Shown piece by piece: positions 8,440-16,628 of a stretch of DNA of 64,000 bases (positions are counted from its first letter, which is position 1; each line of letters opens with the position of its first letter). The stretch comes from Bradyrhizobium sp. NP1 (GTDB taxonomy: Bacteria > Pseudomonadota > Alphaproteobacteria > Rhizobiales > Xanthobacteraceae). The stretch is from positions 1,211,001 to 1,275,000 of the forward strand of contig NZ_CP127385.1 of the NCBI RefSeq assembly GCF_030378205.1, given 5' to 3'. The notes under the pieces were generated by a model. It did no database searches, had not been told where the DNA came from, and worked only from the letters and a program-made list of their open reading frames with translations. The position numbers and the translations under genes were made by a program.

Positions 8440-8957
8440 TTTCGCGAGCGATCTCAAGCTGATTTGAGTCGTCCAGTCCTTTGCGCAAAAATATTCCGCT
8501 TGTTGCGTCGGGCAAATCAGTGGCTTCAATCCGCGCGTCCCGCCTCGATCAGAGGGGCGTTGCGCATCGTCACGGACGTTGAGCGCGGGATGCGATGGAC
8601 GTGGCCGGTATCGCAAGACGAACGATGCCGACGCGGACGGTGAAGTCGTGTGGTCCTGATGCCCCGACGCTGGCATCAAGCTTCGCAGGTCATCCTGTGA
8701 GGCGACGGTGGCAAGAAAGCCCGGTCACCGGGGAGAGCACGAAGGAAACCGTTAAAACCAATCGCGCGGGGAATGCCGGGATGTTCGGCTGTACCTGTGG
8801 TGACTAACTCGTGTGCTTTCCTTTGCTGCACGCGAGGCTGCGGGTGCGCCAAGCACCCGGCATTCCCTGCGCCCTCTGTTGTCAGGGGGACGAACATTCC
8901 TGCAAAGCTCGGGCGATTTCAGCCGCGAGAACGCGGACCTCTGTCCGGGTTCGTTGA
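8440..8957 (+). repeat. Long Bradyrhizobium-type intergenic repeat, about 0.5 kb
   Basis: The stretch follows, from memory, the order of a widespread intergenic repeat of Bradyrhizobium and close relatives: GCAAAAATATTCCGCTT, a GGGCAAATCAG block, AGAGGGGCGTTGCGCATCGT, GTCGTGTGGTCCTGA, AAAGCCCGGTCACCGGGGAG, GCGGGGAATGCCGGGATGTT and CACCCGGCATTCCCTGCGCC. The last two are an inverted pair around a CTCGTGTGC centre (about 8768-8875), so RNA from this region would fold. Short frames inside it are not genes. The rest of 8195-8440 shows nothing I can identify. Confidence 0.6.
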
Positions 8958-9030
8958 TGATTGAATCTTGAATGTGGTCCCGCTCACCGGCCTGCCAATC
9001 GCGTCCATCGGCTCGATGCGAAGTGGCGGC

Positions 9031-9390
9031 TCACTGTCGAATGATATCGGGCGGAAATGCGCGAGCAGGACGACCCGCGCAGACATTGTCGCGAGCTTTG
9101 ACGGCCTCTTGATGATTTTTCTCGAGCTGGTCCAGCAAAGCATTGGAAATTTCGCACAGCTCACGGTGCTCGGTGGCATATTGCACGATTGCGCTCCAGG
9201 CGTCGGACGACCGGCCGTATGCGACGCAGCGTTCCGGCGTCGCGACGCCTATCGTCCGCCTTGCGGCTTCCGCAGCCTCGCTGCGCAACCGCGCCAATTC
9301 CGGGCATCGACCTTGCGCGTTCGTGTGATTGCAGCATCCGAAAAGGATGACCATCGCGAGGATTGGCGTGCATTTCCACGTCACAGGCAT
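9031..9390 (-). CDS. Small secreted hypothetical protein, possible lipoprotein
   Basis: The 119-residue product is taken from the ATG at 9390, with GGAGCGGGAG upstream; an upstream start would add 28 Arg/Pro-rich residues with no support. The N-terminus MPVTWKCTPILAMVILFGCCNHTNAQ is a signal sequence. LFGC could be a lipobox; ordinary cleavage after TNA is the alternative. The mature part is mostly helical and charged (CPELARLRSEAAEAARR ... CVAYGRSSDAWSAIVQYA ... CEISNALLDQLEKNHQEAVKARDNVC) with regularly spaced cysteines, suggesting a disulfide-pinned helical bundle. No family recognised. Confidence 0.65.
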   Translation of the reverse strand: MPVTWKCTPILAMVILFGCCNHTNAQGRCPELARLRSEAAEAARRTIGVATPERCVAYGRSSDAWSAIVQYATEHRELCEISNALLDQLEKNHQEAVKARDNVCAGRPARAFPPDIIRQ

Positions 9391-9566
9391 TTCTCCCGCT
9401 CCGTCCGTAGGCCCACGCCGCCCTCTTCGATACGAACCCGGAAATGCCGGCGGTTTCAATGCCGGTGGACGCACAAGGGTGTCGCGTGGGACTCAAAACA
9501 TCGTGCCGGACCGCGCTGTTGTCCCGGTATCCTACCGCTTCCGCGAACCGCGCGTTATGATAGGGC

Positions 9567-10121
9567 ATGACAGAAGACGACATGATCCAGGCCTATTCGG
9601 CCGCTGGCCGGCACTATCACAACCTCCAGCACATCACGGATTGCCTGGCTGCGCTTGACGGAGTTGCCGGACTGAGCGACCGCGACCGCGAAATCCTGGT
9701 GGCGGCGATCTGGTGGCACGACATCGTCTACGACCCGACCCGCTCGGACAACGAGGAGCAAAGCGCCAGGCTGGCGGAACAAGACCTCAGGCCTGATTTG
9801 CGGGATGAAGTCGGCCGCCTGATCAGGCTGACCAGAACCCACAAGGTAGAGCCGGGCGACCCTCTCGGCGCGATCATGATCTCCATCGACCTTGGCATAC
9901 TCGGCGCCGACGCTGCGACCTACGCGTCCTATGCAGCTGCGATCCGTCGCGAATACAGCCACGTCCCGGACGACGCTTATCGCGCCGGACGCGCCGCGGT
10001 GCTGGAAAGCTTCGCCGCACGGCCGGCGATCTATCCGGACGCAAGCTTTGCCGCGCGGTTTGAAGAGCAGGCGCGGGCGAATATCGCACGCGAGATCAAA
10101 TCGCTGCGGACCGATCCTTGA
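9567..10121 (+). CDS. HD-domain metal-dependent phosphohydrolase
   Basis: The 184-residue protein matches the family of predicted metal-dependent HD hydrolases. A histidine-rich opening RHYHNLQHI (H16, H18, H22) is followed by the HD pair in AAIWWHDIVYDP (H51, D52). A later aspartate in MISIDLGILG completes the metal-site pattern. Other members carry the same HYHxxxH start and DPxxxDNEExSA stretch (here DPTRSDNEEQSA). The substrate is unknown; nucleotide or cyclic-nucleotide hydrolysis would be a guess from the fold. It stands alone, converging with the HNH gene 43 bases downstream. Confidence 0.85.
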   Translation: MTEDDMIQAYSAAGRHYHNLQHITDCLAALDGVAGLSDRDREILVAAIWWHDIVYDPTRSDNEEQSARLAEQDLRPDLRDEVGRLIRLTRTHKVEPGDPLGAIMISIDLGILGADAATYASYAAAIRREYSHVPDDAYRAGRAAVLESFAARPAIYPDASFAARFEEQARANIAREIKSLRTDP

Positions 10122-10164
10122 GATGTCGAGGAATTCCAGAACGCGCGAGCGTGGCGCGATCCCG

Positions 10165-10722
10165 TTACGGATCGAGTTCGGTATCCCAATAGAGATAGTC
10201 GAGCCAGCTGTCGTGCAGATAGTTCGGCGGGAACAGCCGGCCGTTGCGGTGGAGCTGGTGCACCGTCGGGGCGTAGGGCGTCTGCCTCGGAAACATCTTG
10301 GCCTGCTGCGGCGTCAGGTTGCCCTTGCGCAGGTTGCAGGGCGAGCAGGCGGCGACGACGTTTTCCCAGGTGGTCTGGCCGCCCTTGCTGCGCGGAATGA
10401 TGTGATCGAAGGTGAGGTCCTCGCCGGAGTAGCAGTACTGGCAGATGAAGCGGTCGCGCAGGAAGACGTTGAATCGGGTGAAGGCGGGATGCGTGGACGG
10501 CTTGACGAAGGATTTCAGCGAAACGACGCTCGGAAGCTGCATCTCGAAGGAGGGGCTCCGAACCGCGCGGTCGTAGTGCTCGACGATGTTGACGCGGTCG
10601 AGAAACACCGCCTTGATCGCGTCCTGCCAGGACCAAAGCGACAGCGGGTAGTAACTCAGCGGCCGGAAGTCCGCGTTCAGCACCAACACCGGCCAACCGC
10701 CTTGCGAGACATGTGCGTTCAA
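10165..10722 (-). CDS. HNH endonuclease
   Basis: The 185-residue protein has a compact HNH site: zinc cysteines C94 and C97 (CQYC) and C126 and C129 (CSPC), the DH pair D106-H107 in LTFDHIIPRSKGG, and N121 in WENVV. It starts at a TTG (10722) supported by AGGAG at the right distance. The N-terminal part (VLVLNADFRPLSYYPLSLWSWQDAIKAVF) is the conserved hallmark of a widespread chromosomal HNH family in alphaproteobacteria. That family is not linked to restriction systems and its DNA target is unknown. There is no methylase or mobile gene nearby. Confidence 0.87.
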   Translation of the reverse strand: MNAHVSQGGWPVLVLNADFRPLSYYPLSLWSWQDAIKAVFLDRVNIVEHYDRAVRSPSFEMQLPSVVSLKSFVKPSTHPAFTRFNVFLRDRFICQYCYSGEDLTFDHIIPRSKGGQTTWENVVAACSPCNLRKGNLTPQQAKMFPRQTPYAPTVHQLHRNGRLFPPNYLHDSWLDYLYWDTELDP

Positions 10723-10890
10723 ATAACGCTCCTGACCCCCGGAAGATCGGCTGCGAAGCAGCAGGTCATGACATACTACATGCAGCGTGACGGGATTGTG
10801 AAGAGCTTAGAATAACTTATCCGTGGGGTTGGGGCTGCATGCAACCGATTGCATGACGGCCGTCAGGACCGCTAAACGAGCAATTGGTGG

Positions 10891-10926
10891 CCACTTTTGG
10901 GCTGCCGTCTGGACGCCCAAAAATGG
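10891..10926 (+). promoter_or_regulatory. Hairpin covering the CLC start codon
   Basis: TTTTGGGC at 10895-10902 pairs with GCCCAAAA at 10915-10922, and CCA (10891-10893) can pair with TGG (10924-10926). The ATG at 10923 lies at the foot of this stem. It could reduce ribosome access, or it may mean that translation really begins at the upstream TTG. No recognisable riboswitch core (for instance the fluoride motif) is present. Confidence 0.35.
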
Positions 10927-12680
10927 TCACCTCGTCGCGTTATTGGGAAGCGCCGCGCCGGTTGCGGGCCTTCGTGCGCGCGCACGAAACCAGCCTCGTG
11001 GCCCTGGCGCTGCTCGCCGGCACCATCGGCGGCCTGACGGTGGCGGCGATGAGCGGCGCCGTCACCGTGCTGCATGCCGCCTTCTTCGATCTCGACATGG
11101 GCGAACGGCTGTCGAGCCAGCCGGCGATCGAGCCGCTGCACGCCTTGGTGGTGCCGAGCGTCGGCGGCCTGTTGCTCGGGCTTGCCTTCCTGTGGCTGGC
11201 GCGCTTTCGCCCGGCGCGCGAGATCGACCCGATCGAGGCCAACGCGCTGCATGGCGGCCGCATGTCGTTTCGCGGCAGCGTCATCGTCGCGCTGCAGACG
11301 GTGTGGTCGAGCGGCGTCGGCGCCTCCGTCGGCCTCGAGGCCGGTTACACCCAGCTTTCCAGCGGCATCGCCGCCTCGATCGGCCGCGGCTTTCACCTGC
11401 GCCGCGCCGACCAGCGCGTCATGGTCGGCTGTGGTGCTGCGGCCGCGATCGCCGGCGCCTTCGGGGCGCCGCTGGCGGGCGCGTTCTATGCCTTCGAGCT
11501 CGTGATCGGCGGCTATACGCCGGCGAGCCTCACCCCGGTCGGCGTCGCCGCGGTCGCGGGCTATTTCGTTGCGCACGCCTTCTCGCCGTTGTCGCTCGGC
11601 GTCGGCGTCGGCCCGGTCGGCGACGTGCTCGGCCGCGATCTTGCGATTGCCGCGGCTCTCGGCGTGCTCGCGGCGCTGTTCGGGATCGCGATCATGCGCG
11701 GCGTCGCGCTGTGCGAGGCGCTGCTGGCGAAGACCAGGCTGTGGCCGCCGCTGCGGCCGGCGCTCGGCGGCCTCTGCGTCGGGCTGCTCGCACTCCTCAC
11801 GCCGCAGGTGATGTCCTCGGGGCATGGCGCGCTGCATTTTGCCGGCCTGTTCGCGATGCCGCTTGCCGCGATCGCATCGGTGTTCATCCTGAAGGCGATC
11901 GCCTCGGTGATCTCGCTCGGCACCGGATTCCGCGGCGGCCTGTTCTTCGCGACGCTGTTCATGGGCGCGCTCGGCGGCCGGCTGTTTGCCGCCGGCGTCG
12001 ACAGCATCTGGCCCGGGCTCGGCCTCGATCCGAATGCCTATGCGATCGTCGGCATGAGCGCGCTGTCGGCCTCGGTGATCGGCGGACCGCTCACCATGTC
12101 GTTCATCGCGCTGGAATCGACCGGCAATCTCTGGCTCACCACGGCGGTGCTGGTCGCCGTCATCCTGTCGACCCAGATCACCCGCGAGCTGTTCGGCTAT
12201 TCGTTCGCCACCTGGCGGCTGCATCTGCGCGGCGAGACCATCCGCAGCGCCGCCGATATCGGCTGGATTCGCGACCTCACCGTCGGCCGCCTGATGCGGC
12301 CCGACGTGACGACGGTCAATGCGGATATCGGCATCGGCAGGTTCCGCGAGCGGTTTCCGCTGGGCTCGAAGACCCAGGTCGTCGCGGTCGATGATGAGGG
12401 CCGCTACGCGGGGCTGGCGCTGGTGGTGGAAGCGCATGCGCCGGAAATCGAGCCGGCGAGCGGGCTTGCCGGGATCCTGCACCATCGCCACGCCGTGCTG
12501 TATCCGGGGATGAACATCCAGGAGGCGATCGCCGCCTTTGACGCGGCCGAGGCCGAGTCGCTTGCGGTGGTCGATGGCGACGAAGGTCATCCGGTCGGGC
12601 TCCTGACCGAGGCCCATGCCATGCGGCGCTATGCGGAAGAATCCGAGCGGCGCCGGCGCGAGGTGATCGGCGACATTTGA
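10923..12680 (+). CDS. CLC-family chloride channel/transporter with CBS-like tail
   Basis: The 585-residue membrane protein has roughly ten hydrophobic helices and the CLC core motifs. SSGVGASVGLEAGYTQ (E139 in the gating-glutamate position) replaces the usual GREGP. GAFGAPLAGAFYAFE aligns with the AAFNAPLAGILFIIEE segment, and GTGFRGGLFFATLFMGA with the third filter loop. The C-terminal part from about 445 (WIRDLTVGRLMRPDVTTV...) looks like a CBS pair, a nucleotide-sensing module. The position of the internal proton glutamate of E. coli ClcA (E203) appears to be leucine (L193). It may therefore conduct chloride passively; that is inference from a hand alignment. I chose the ATG at 10923; a TTG at 10884 is possible. 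Confidence 0.85.
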   Translation: MVTSSRYWEAPRRLRAFVRAHETSLVALALLAGTIGGLTVAAMSGAVTVLHAAFFDLDMGERLSSQPAIEPLHALVVPSVGGLLLGLAFLWLARFRPAREIDPIEANALHGGRMSFRGSVIVALQTVWSSGVGASVGLEAGYTQLSSGIAASIGRGFHLRRADQRVMVGCGAAAAIAGAFGAPLAGAFYAFELVIGGYTPASLTPVGVAAVAGYFVAHAFSPLSLGVGVGPVGDVLGRDLAIAAALGVLAALFGIAIMRGVALCEALLAKTRLWPPLRPALGGLCVGLLALLTPQVMSSGHGALHFAGLFAMPLAAIASVFILKAIASVISLGTGFRGGLFFATLFMGALGGRLFAAGVDSIWPGLGLDPNAYAIVGMSALSASVIGGPLTMSFIALESTGNLWLTTAVLVAVILSTQITRELFGYSFATWRLHLRGETIRSAADIGWIRDLTVGRLMRPDVTTVNADIGIGRFRERFPLGSKTQVVAVDDEGRYAGLALVVEAHAPEIEPASGLAGILHHRHAVLYPGMNIQEAIAAFDAAEAESLAVVDGDEGHPVGLLTEAHAMRRYAEESERRRREVIGDI

Positions 12681-12740
12681 TCGACGGCCGCAAAGGCGCA
12701 AAGATGGCGCCAACAAGCCAATAAAACGGGGAGGAACATC

Positions 12741-13712
12741 ATGCGCGGGCCCGGGGCTGTGATCGCCGCCTTGACGCTGGTCTGGAGCGGAGCCGTCGCG
12801 GCGCAGGATTATCCGACACGCCCGATCACCATGATCGTGCCGTTCGCGGCTGGCGGCGCGACCGACTCGCTGGCGCGGTTTCTCGCCGAGCGCATCCGCA
12901 TGATCCTCGGCCAGCCCGTGATCATCGAGAACGTGGCGGGCGCCTCGGGCAGCCTCGGCGTCACCCGCGCGGTGCGCGCGCCGGCCGACGGCTACACGCT
13001 GAGCATCGGCACCTCGACCACCCATGTGTTGACCGGCGGCCTCTACAAGCTGCCGTTCGACCTGATGAAGGACCTCGAGCCGATCATCCTGATCGGCAGC
13101 GAGCCGCTTCTGATCGTCGGCAAGAAGAGCCTGCCGGCCGATGACTTGAAGGGATTGATCGCATGGCTCAAGGCCAATCCGGGCAAGGCCTCGGTCGGCA
13201 TCGCCGGTGTCGGCGCCACCGGCCAGCTCACCGGCATCGCCTTGCAGAAGGAGACCGGGACGGCATTCGAGTTCGTGCCCTATCGCGGCAACGGGCCGGC
13301 GATGCAGGATCTCGTGGCCGAGCAGATCGATTTCATGATCGAGCCGGCGTCGAACTTCACGGCGCTGCTCGCCGCCGGCAGCGTCAAGCCGTTTGCCATT
13401 ACCGGCCATGCGCGCCTTGCTTCGGCGCCGAACATTCCGACCGCCGACGAAGCGGGCCTGCCAAACTTCTTTGCTTCGCTCTGGTACGGGCTGTGGGCGC
13501 CGAAGGGCACTCCGAAGGATATCACCGCAAAACTCAACGCCACGATGAGCCGGGTGCTTGCCGATCCCTTGGTCAAGCAGCGCTTTGGCGAGTTCGGCAT
13601 CCAGATCACGCCGCTGCAGCAGCAGTCGCCGGAGGCGCTGCGCGAGCTGCAGAAGGCCGACAGCGCGCGCTGGTGGCCGATCATCAAGGCCGCGAATATC
13701 AAGGTGGAGTGA
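12741..13712 (+). CDS. Bug/TctC-family tripartite tricarboxylate transporter binding protein
   Basis: The 323-residue periplasmic binding protein starts at an ATG with GGGGAGG upstream and has a signal peptide (cleavage near VAA-QDYP). Family hallmarks are visible in order: YPTRPITMIVPFAAGGATDSLAR, VIIENVAGASGSLG, ADGYTL, VPYRGNGPAMQDL and LYGLWAPKGTP-type KGTP near the end. Bug proteins bind carboxylates or other small organic molecules and sometimes serve a TctAB permease; none is encoded here. It lies just before the oppositely oriented monooxygenase unit, which could share its substrate, but that is only suggested by position. Confidence 0.9.
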   Translation: MRGPGAVIAALTLVWSGAVAAQDYPTRPITMIVPFAAGGATDSLARFLAERIRMILGQPVIIENVAGASGSLGVTRAVRAPADGYTLSIGTSTTHVLTGGLYKLPFDLMKDLEPIILIGSEPLLIVGKKSLPADDLKGLIAWLKANPGKASVGIAGVGATGQLTGIALQKETGTAFEFVPYRGNGPAMQDLVAEQIDFMIEPASNFTALLAAGSVKPFAITGHARLASAPNIPTADEAGLPNFFASLWYGLWAPKGTPKDITAKLNATMSRVLADPLVKQRFGEFGIQITPLQQQSPEALRELQKADSARWWPIIKAANIKVE

Positions 13713-13717
13713 GCGCA

Positions 13718-13761
13718 GCGTTTTCAAGCGAGGTGGGAACCGGTTCGCGTGAAGAAAACGC
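13718..13761. terminator. Palindromic element between convergent genes, likely two-way terminator
   Basis: GCGTTTTC at 13718-13725 pairs with GAAAACGC at 13754-13761, with further inner pairing around ACCGGTT. The sequence is a frequent Bradyrhizobium intergenic palindrome (TTCAAGCGAAGTGG...CCGGTTCGCGTGAAGAAAACGC). It sits exactly between the ends of the Bug binding-protein gene and the NHL-repeat gene. The A-rich tail on the plus strand is a T run on the minus strand nearby, but not a classic U tract. Confidence 0.55.
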
Positions 13762-13778
13762 GTCAAAAATAAAATGCG

Positions 13779-14765
13779 CTAGACCCTCTCGAGCTTCTGC
13801 AGGCAGCGCCTGATCCGCACCTCGGCGGGCATCGGCGCCTCCGGAAAGCTGGTCTTCCAGTTGGTGACGCCGACCTCGCCGACATAGATGTCGCCCCTGG
13901 AGTCCAGCGCGAGCCCGTGGGGTGCGAGGAATTTTCCGGTCTCGATGCCGGCCCCGTTCTCGCCGCCGAGCCGCGCGATGCGCTGTCCCTTCGCATCGAC
14001 GATGGTCAGGCGCGGCCCGAGATTGGGCACCTTCAGGTTGACCGGCATGCCGGGGCCGAGCTCGCCGACGATGAAGTTCGGATTCCTGCCGCCACAGCGG
14101 CACAGCGCGCAGGGCCGGTGCAAATTGTTCCATTGCGTCTCGTACTTGCCGTTGCCGTCGAACACCTGCACGCGGTGGTTCTCGCGGTCGGCGACGTAGA
14201 CGAAGCCGTCGGCATCGGTCGCGATGTTGTGCACGATGTTGAACTGGCCGGGATCGGAGCCGGGCTCGCCCCAGCTCATGATCAGCCTGCCGTCGGGCGT
14301 GTATTTGTGGACGCGGGCATTGCCGTAGCCGTCGGAGACGTAGATTTCGCCCTTCGGCGACAGCGCGGTGTGGGTGCAGCGGTGGAACGGCTCGCCGCTC
14401 ATGAAAGGCGCCGGCTTGTTCGGGATGCCGATCGTGAGCAGCACCTTGCCTTCGGTCGTGCATTTGCGCACGGTGTGGTCGCCGTCGTCGGTGCAGTAGA
14501 GATTGTCGTCGGCGTCGATATGCAGCCCATGAGCGCGGGAGAACAGGCCTTCGCCAAAGCTCCGCAGGAAATTGCCGGCGCGGTCGAGCACGATCATCGG
14601 ATGCTCGCCGCGATTGAACACGTAGACACGATCCTTGCTGTCGACCGCGACGGAGGCGACGTCGGAGAGGCTCCAGCCGTCCGGCAGTTTCGCCCAGTTC
14701 TCGACCACACGATAGCGGTGCTCGCCCGCGCCGAGTACGACCGGCACCTGCTGCGCGATGTTCAT
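13779..14765 (-). CDS. NHL-repeat six-bladed propeller protein
   Basis: The 328-residue protein starts at the ATG at 14765, with GAGGAGG upstream, and overlaps the stop of the preceding monooxygenase gene by four bases (ATGA), so translation is coupled. Successive blades show the NHL pattern: SVAVDSKDRVYVFNRGEHPMIVLD, GLHIDADDNLYCTDDGDHTVRK, TALSPKGEIYVSDGYGNARVHKY, NIATDADGFVYVADRENHRVQVFD and GLALDSRGDIYVGEV. The fold is shared by peptidyl-hydroxyglycine lyases, gluconolactonase-like lactonases and binding scaffolds; PGAP-type annotation often says peptidase or NHL protein. There is no signal peptide, so it is cytoplasmic. Coupling to a flavin monooxygenase makes hydrolysis of its product attractive but unproven. 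Confidence 0.8.
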   Translation of the reverse strand: MNIAQQVPVVLGAGEHRYRVVENWAKLPDGWSLSDVASVAVDSKDRVYVFNRGEHPMIVLDRAGNFLRSFGEGLFSRAHGLHIDADDNLYCTDDGDHTVRKCTTEGKVLLTIGIPNKPAPFMSGEPFHRCTHTALSPKGEIYVSDGYGNARVHKYTPDGRLIMSWGEPGSDPGQFNIVHNIATDADGFVYVADRENHRVQVFDGNGKYETQWNNLHRPCALCRCGGRNPNFIVGELGPGMPVNLKVPNLGPRLTIVDAKGQRIARLGGENGAGIETGKFLAPHGLALDSRGDIYVGEVGVTNWKTSFPEAPMPAEVRIRRCLQKLERV

Positions 14766-16546
14766 GGCGTGACCTCCTCGGCGGTTCCTGTCGTGCGCGG
14801 CAAGAGGCCTTGCTCGATCGCCTTGATCTGCAGCGCGAGATATTTCGAGTTGATGCGGCACTGCGCGAGGCTGCCGGCGATGAACCACAGGCCGGGCTGT
14901 CTGGTGCGCACATACATGTTGCGCAGCTCCTGCTCGTCGCCAAAACCCCAGATCGGGCCGACGCGGCGGGCGACGTCGCCGCCGAACAGTTTTGCGACCA
15001 GCTCTTCCTGCGGCCGATAACCGGTCGCAAGCACGATCAGGTCGGCTTTGATCGTCTCGCCATCCTTCATCCGCGCGCCGTCAGCGACGAAGCCGTCGAC
15101 GTCGGCGAATTGCGCAAGGGTGATCTCGCCCTTCACGATGAGGTCGGAGCAGCCGACGTTGAAGTAATAGCCGCCGCCGCGCGTCAGATATTTGAACTGC
15201 CAGCCGGTGTTGTCCTCGCCGAAATCGAGCCTGAAGCCGATCCGTTCGAGACCTTCGAGCAGGCCGCGGTCGAGCGTCTTCGACTGCTCGGTGACGAGGG
15301 CGTGGCTCTTGCGGGCAAGCTTGAGCGGCATCGAATTGGCGATCAGGTCGTTGTCGTCGAGCGTGCCCTCGTTATAGGCCGCATAGACGAGCTGCGCCGA
15401 CGGTTCGATGCTGACGATCAGCGTCGGGCTGCGCTGCATGATGGTCACCTGCGCGCCGCTGGAATAAAGGTCTTGCGCGATGTCGTGGCCGCTGTTGCCG
15501 GTGCCGATCACGATCGCGCGTTTGCCCTTCCAGTTCTCGCCGTCATCGTATTGGCTGGAATGCACGACCTTGCCGGCGAAGTCCTCAAGCGTCGGGATTT
15601 TGGGGACGTTAGGAATGCCGCTGACGCCGGTCGCAAGCACGACATGGCGCGGATGCAGGGTGCGCGTGGTGCCGTCGGCGCGGCGCAGCGTCACGGTCCA
15701 GCGCTGTGCCGCCTCGTCGTAATGGCCGCCTTCGAAACTTGTGCCGGTCCAGAAGTTCAGCTCCATGGCCTCGACATAGGCCTCGAACCAGTTGGCGAGC
15801 TTGTCCTTGGGGATGTAGGTCGGCCAGCTCGGCGGGAAGTGCATGTAGGGCAGGTGGTTGACCTGCACCTGGTTGTGCAGGGTCAGCGCGTGATAGCGCT
15901 TGCGCCAGTTGTCGCCGACGCGTTCGCCGCGGTCGACGATCAGGGTGTCGACATTGAGCTGCTTCAGCCGTGCCGCGATCGAGAGCCCGGCCTGGCCGCC
16001 GCCCACCACGAGCACGGTCGGCTCGCGGTCTGCGTAGTCGGCCGACGCTTTCCGCAGATCGAGCCAGTTCGGCCCGCGAAAGTCGCGCGAATAGGCCTGG
16101 CCGCGCGGCCGGTTGAGGCCGAGCGGCTCCTCGAATCCCTTCAGCTCCTCGAGTGTCGTGAGCAGCGTCCAGGCCTTTGGCCGGTTGCCGTCCGCGGCAT
16201 CGCCGATCAGGCGGACAATGCCGCTGCCGCGCCCGATCGCGGTCTCGAATTTGAACATCGCCTCGATCGCGCTGGTCCCGGCGCGCGTAACGCGGCGTGG
16301 CGGCGCACGATCAGCGTCGAGCGCGAAGGCCTTCGGCCGCGCTCTCGCGGCGAGCGCGGTGAATTCCGCCGCGATCGCCCGAGCGCCTTCGACCGTCTGG
16401 AGGGTCCAGCTCATGGCCAGCACGTCGCGCCAATAGCTCTCGGCGAGGAACAGCGCCGCAAGCTGCGCCGGATTGCCCAGCGCGTTCTCGAATTGCGCAA
16501 ACCAGTTCCCGGCGGTGACCGAGACGTCGTCCGTCCTGTCCAGCAT
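14762..16546 (-). CDS. Flavin-containing monooxygenase (FMO/Baeyer-Villiger type)
   Basis: The 594-residue protein has an N-terminal region of about 150 residues like the SnoaL/NTF2 extension found in related plant YUCCA-like bacterial FMOs. An FAD Rossmann motif follows (VVGGGQAGLS, about 181-189). The FMO fingerprint FAGKVVHSSQY is near 319, a second nucleotide motif GTGNSGHD is near 345, and the late ATGYRPQEELV motif is also present. Such enzymes use NADPH and oxygen to oxidise sulfur, nitrogen or ketone substrates. It is the third gene in a four-gene minus-strand unit. There is no signal peptide. The substrate cannot be told from sequence. Confidence 0.88.
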   Translation of the reverse strand: MLDRTDDVSVTAGNWFAQFENALGNPAQLAALFLAESYWRDVLAMSWTLQTVEGARAIAAEFTALAARARPKAFALDADRAPPRRVTRAGTSAIEAMFKFETAIGRGSGIVRLIGDAADGNRPKAWTLLTTLEELKGFEEPLGLNRPRGQAYSRDFRGPNWLDLRKASADYADREPTVLVVGGGQAGLSIAARLKQLNVDTLIVDRGERVGDNWRKRYHALTLHNQVQVNHLPYMHFPPSWPTYIPKDKLANWFEAYVEAMELNFWTGTSFEGGHYDEAAQRWTVTLRRADGTTRTLHPRHVVLATGVSGIPNVPKIPTLEDFAGKVVHSSQYDDGENWKGKRAIVIGTGNSGHDIAQDLYSSGAQVTIMQRSPTLIVSIEPSAQLVYAAYNEGTLDDNDLIANSMPLKLARKSHALVTEQSKTLDRGLLEGLERIGFRLDFGEDNTGWQFKYLTRGGGYYFNVGCSDLIVKGEITLAQFADVDGFVADGARMKDGETIKADLIVLATGYRPQEELVAKLFGGDVARRVGPIWGFGDEQELRNMYVRTRQPGLWFIAGSLAQCRINSKYLALQIKAIEQGLLPRTTGTAEEVTP

Positions 16547-16628
16547 GACCGACCTCGCGAAGGGTCGCTCTCCGAGCGTCTCCTTCGCGCAAGCCTATAC
16601 TGTCCGGGACCGCATCAAAAGCGGCAGG

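Noticed and set aside
8209..8964. Several 60-140 codon frames on both strands
   Set aside because: They lie within the long intergenic repeat, where stops are rare by composition; no signal peptide, domain or ribosome site.
10723..10922. Possible fluoride riboswitch before the CLC gene
   Set aside because: The conserved fluoride aptamer blocks are not present; only a simple hairpin is seen.
10872..13766. 964-codon open frame on the minus strand, antisense to the CLC and Bug genes
   Set aside because: It lies fully opposite two conserved genes, is rich in Arg, Ala, Asp and Gln as expected from the high-GC complement, and shows no domain. It is a codon-bias artefact.
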